Origin: JAMXLO01 sp041487355
GTDB lineage: Bacteria; Pseudomonadota; Alphaproteobacteria; Acetobacterales; Acetobacteraceae
Direction: 5' to 3'
Assembly: GCA_041487355.1 (NCBI GenBank)
Contig: JBGPND010000250.1
Coordinates: 1-6,949, forward strand
Length of the DNA stretch: 6,949 nucleotides
This document shows, in pieces, positions 6,278 to 6,949 of this stretch. Positions within the stretch are counted from its first letter, which is position 1. Each line of letters opens with the position of its first letter. Made by a program: the position numbers and the translations under genes. The notes beneath the pieces are model-generated. The model was not told where the DNA came from, made no database searches, and saw only the letters and a list, made by a program, of their open reading frames with translations.

Positions 6278-6949
6278 TCAGCCAGCCCGCCCGTCGAACG
6301 AAACCCACCGTGCCGCGTCGTAGTCGTACAGCTTGCACCGTCGGCACACCCGCGCGTAGGCCCGCCAGGAGAACCGCCAGGTGACCAGATTGCCCTGCTC
6401 CTCCAGGGCCCGCTGCATGCGTGACAGATTGTAGAGCGGCACACCGGGCGCCTGATGATGCGCGTTGTGCTCCATGATGGCCAGCACCAGCGGCCCGAAC
6501 GGCCAGGGGAAACGCACTGCCACCGTGCCGTGAAGCGCGCCGCGATCGGATGTCCAGGCGGCCACCGATGGATACCACTTCACCGCCGGATGCGTGTGGT
6601 GCAGGAAGATCACCAATGATATGAAGCCGTTCCATACCAGAAACGGCATCGCCACGCCGACGAGAAGGCTCTCGCACGGCCCTTTGTCGAGCATGTCGCC
6701 GATCGTGACGACAGACCAAAGCTGCAGCAGCAGGAACGTCAGCACCAGCGCGCTGTCAAGCGCATAGGCGGGTCGCATGCGCTCGATGAAACCCGGCAGC
6801 GGCAGGAGCAGCCGCGGCGCCCAGATATGGATCAGATAGTAGAAGGCCACGCCGCCCGGCGTCCGACAGAACCGGTACACCATACGCCGCGGCCACGGGG
6901 CGCTGCGATACTCCTCCGGCGTCATCGGCTCCCACACATAGTCCACGCC
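6278..6949 (-). CDS. Membrane fatty acid desaturase, C-terminal part (N-terminus beyond window end)
   Basis: The last 223 residues of an integral-membrane di-iron fatty acid desaturase, which inserts a double bond into acyl chains using O2 and an electron donor. The visible part starts in the segment that normally follows the second histidine box (GVDYVWEPMTPEEYR). Hydrophobic segments follow around VAFYYLIHIWAPRLLLPL, ALVLTFLLLQLWSVV and LLVGVAMPFLVWNGFISLVIF. Next come the FLHHTHPAVKWY motif, characteristic of delta-12/omega-6-type acyl-lipid desaturases, and the third histidine box EHNAHH followed by QAPGVPLYNL. The C-terminus, CKLYDYDAARWVSFDG, resembles that of bacterial relatives. Histidine boxes one and two are outside the window. 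A GTG at 6946 is internal, not the start. It is convergent with the GYD gene, and no functional link to the cluster is evident. Delta-12 versus another regiospecificity cannot be decided. Confidence 0.9.
   Translation of the reverse strand, partial: GVDYVWEPMTPEEYRSAPWPRRMVYRFCRTPGGVAFYYLIHIWAPRLLLPLPGFIERMRPAYALDSALVLTFLLLQLWSVVTIGDMLDKGPCESLLVGVAMPFLVWNGFISLVIFLHHTHPAVKWYPSVAAWTSDRGALHGTVAVRFPWPFGPLVLAIMEHNAHHQAPGVPLYNLSRMQRALEEQGNLVTWRFSWRAYARVCRRCKLYDYDAARWVSFDGRAG

Overview
The window is GC-rich bacterial chromosome with tightly packed genes. The gene families present are: a soluble multi-PAS histidine kinase, a LivK-type binding protein with a twin-arginine-like signal, an acetolactate-synthase-like ThDP enzyme, a GYD protein and a di-iron fatty acid desaturase. 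Together with the codon usage (TTA, CTA and TCA almost absent), they suggest a free-living proteobacterium. I favour an alphaproteobacterium, but that is inference; there is no rRNA or other marker gene here.

Layout from left to right. (1) Positions 1-1529, minus strand: the N-terminal 509 residues of a three-PAS sensor histidine kinase, cut by the window start just after the phospho-acceptor region. (2) 1697-2938, minus: a periplasmic binding protein of the branched-chain amino acid (type 1) fold. (3) 2953-3702, minus: a dienelactone-hydrolase-family enzyme, 14 bases upstream of the binding protein gene and almost certainly cotranscribed with it. (4) 3703-3792: a 90-base divergent intergenic region with a perfect 10-base palindrome. 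(5) 3793-5436, plus: a thiamine-diphosphate-dependent enzyme. (6) 5447-5785, plus: a small acidic helical protein of unknown function, 10 bases downstream of (5). (7) 5884-6216, plus: a GYD-domain protein. (8) 6278-6949, minus: the C-terminal 223 residues of a membrane fatty acid desaturase, cut by the window end and convergent with (7).

The core looks like a small metabolic divergon. One arm encodes a hydrolase and a periplasmic solute-capture protein. The other encodes a ThDP C-C lyase/ligase-type enzyme and a small partner of unknown function. A plausible reading is uptake and processing of a carbonyl or organic-acid compound, but nothing in the sequence fixes the substrate, and no transporter permease or ATPase is present. 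The kinase lies on the same strand downstream of the binding protein across a 167-base gap. A link to the cluster is possible but unproven. The desaturase looks like an unrelated lipid gene. I saw no mobile element, CRISPR array, tRNA, rRNA or recognisable phage gene.
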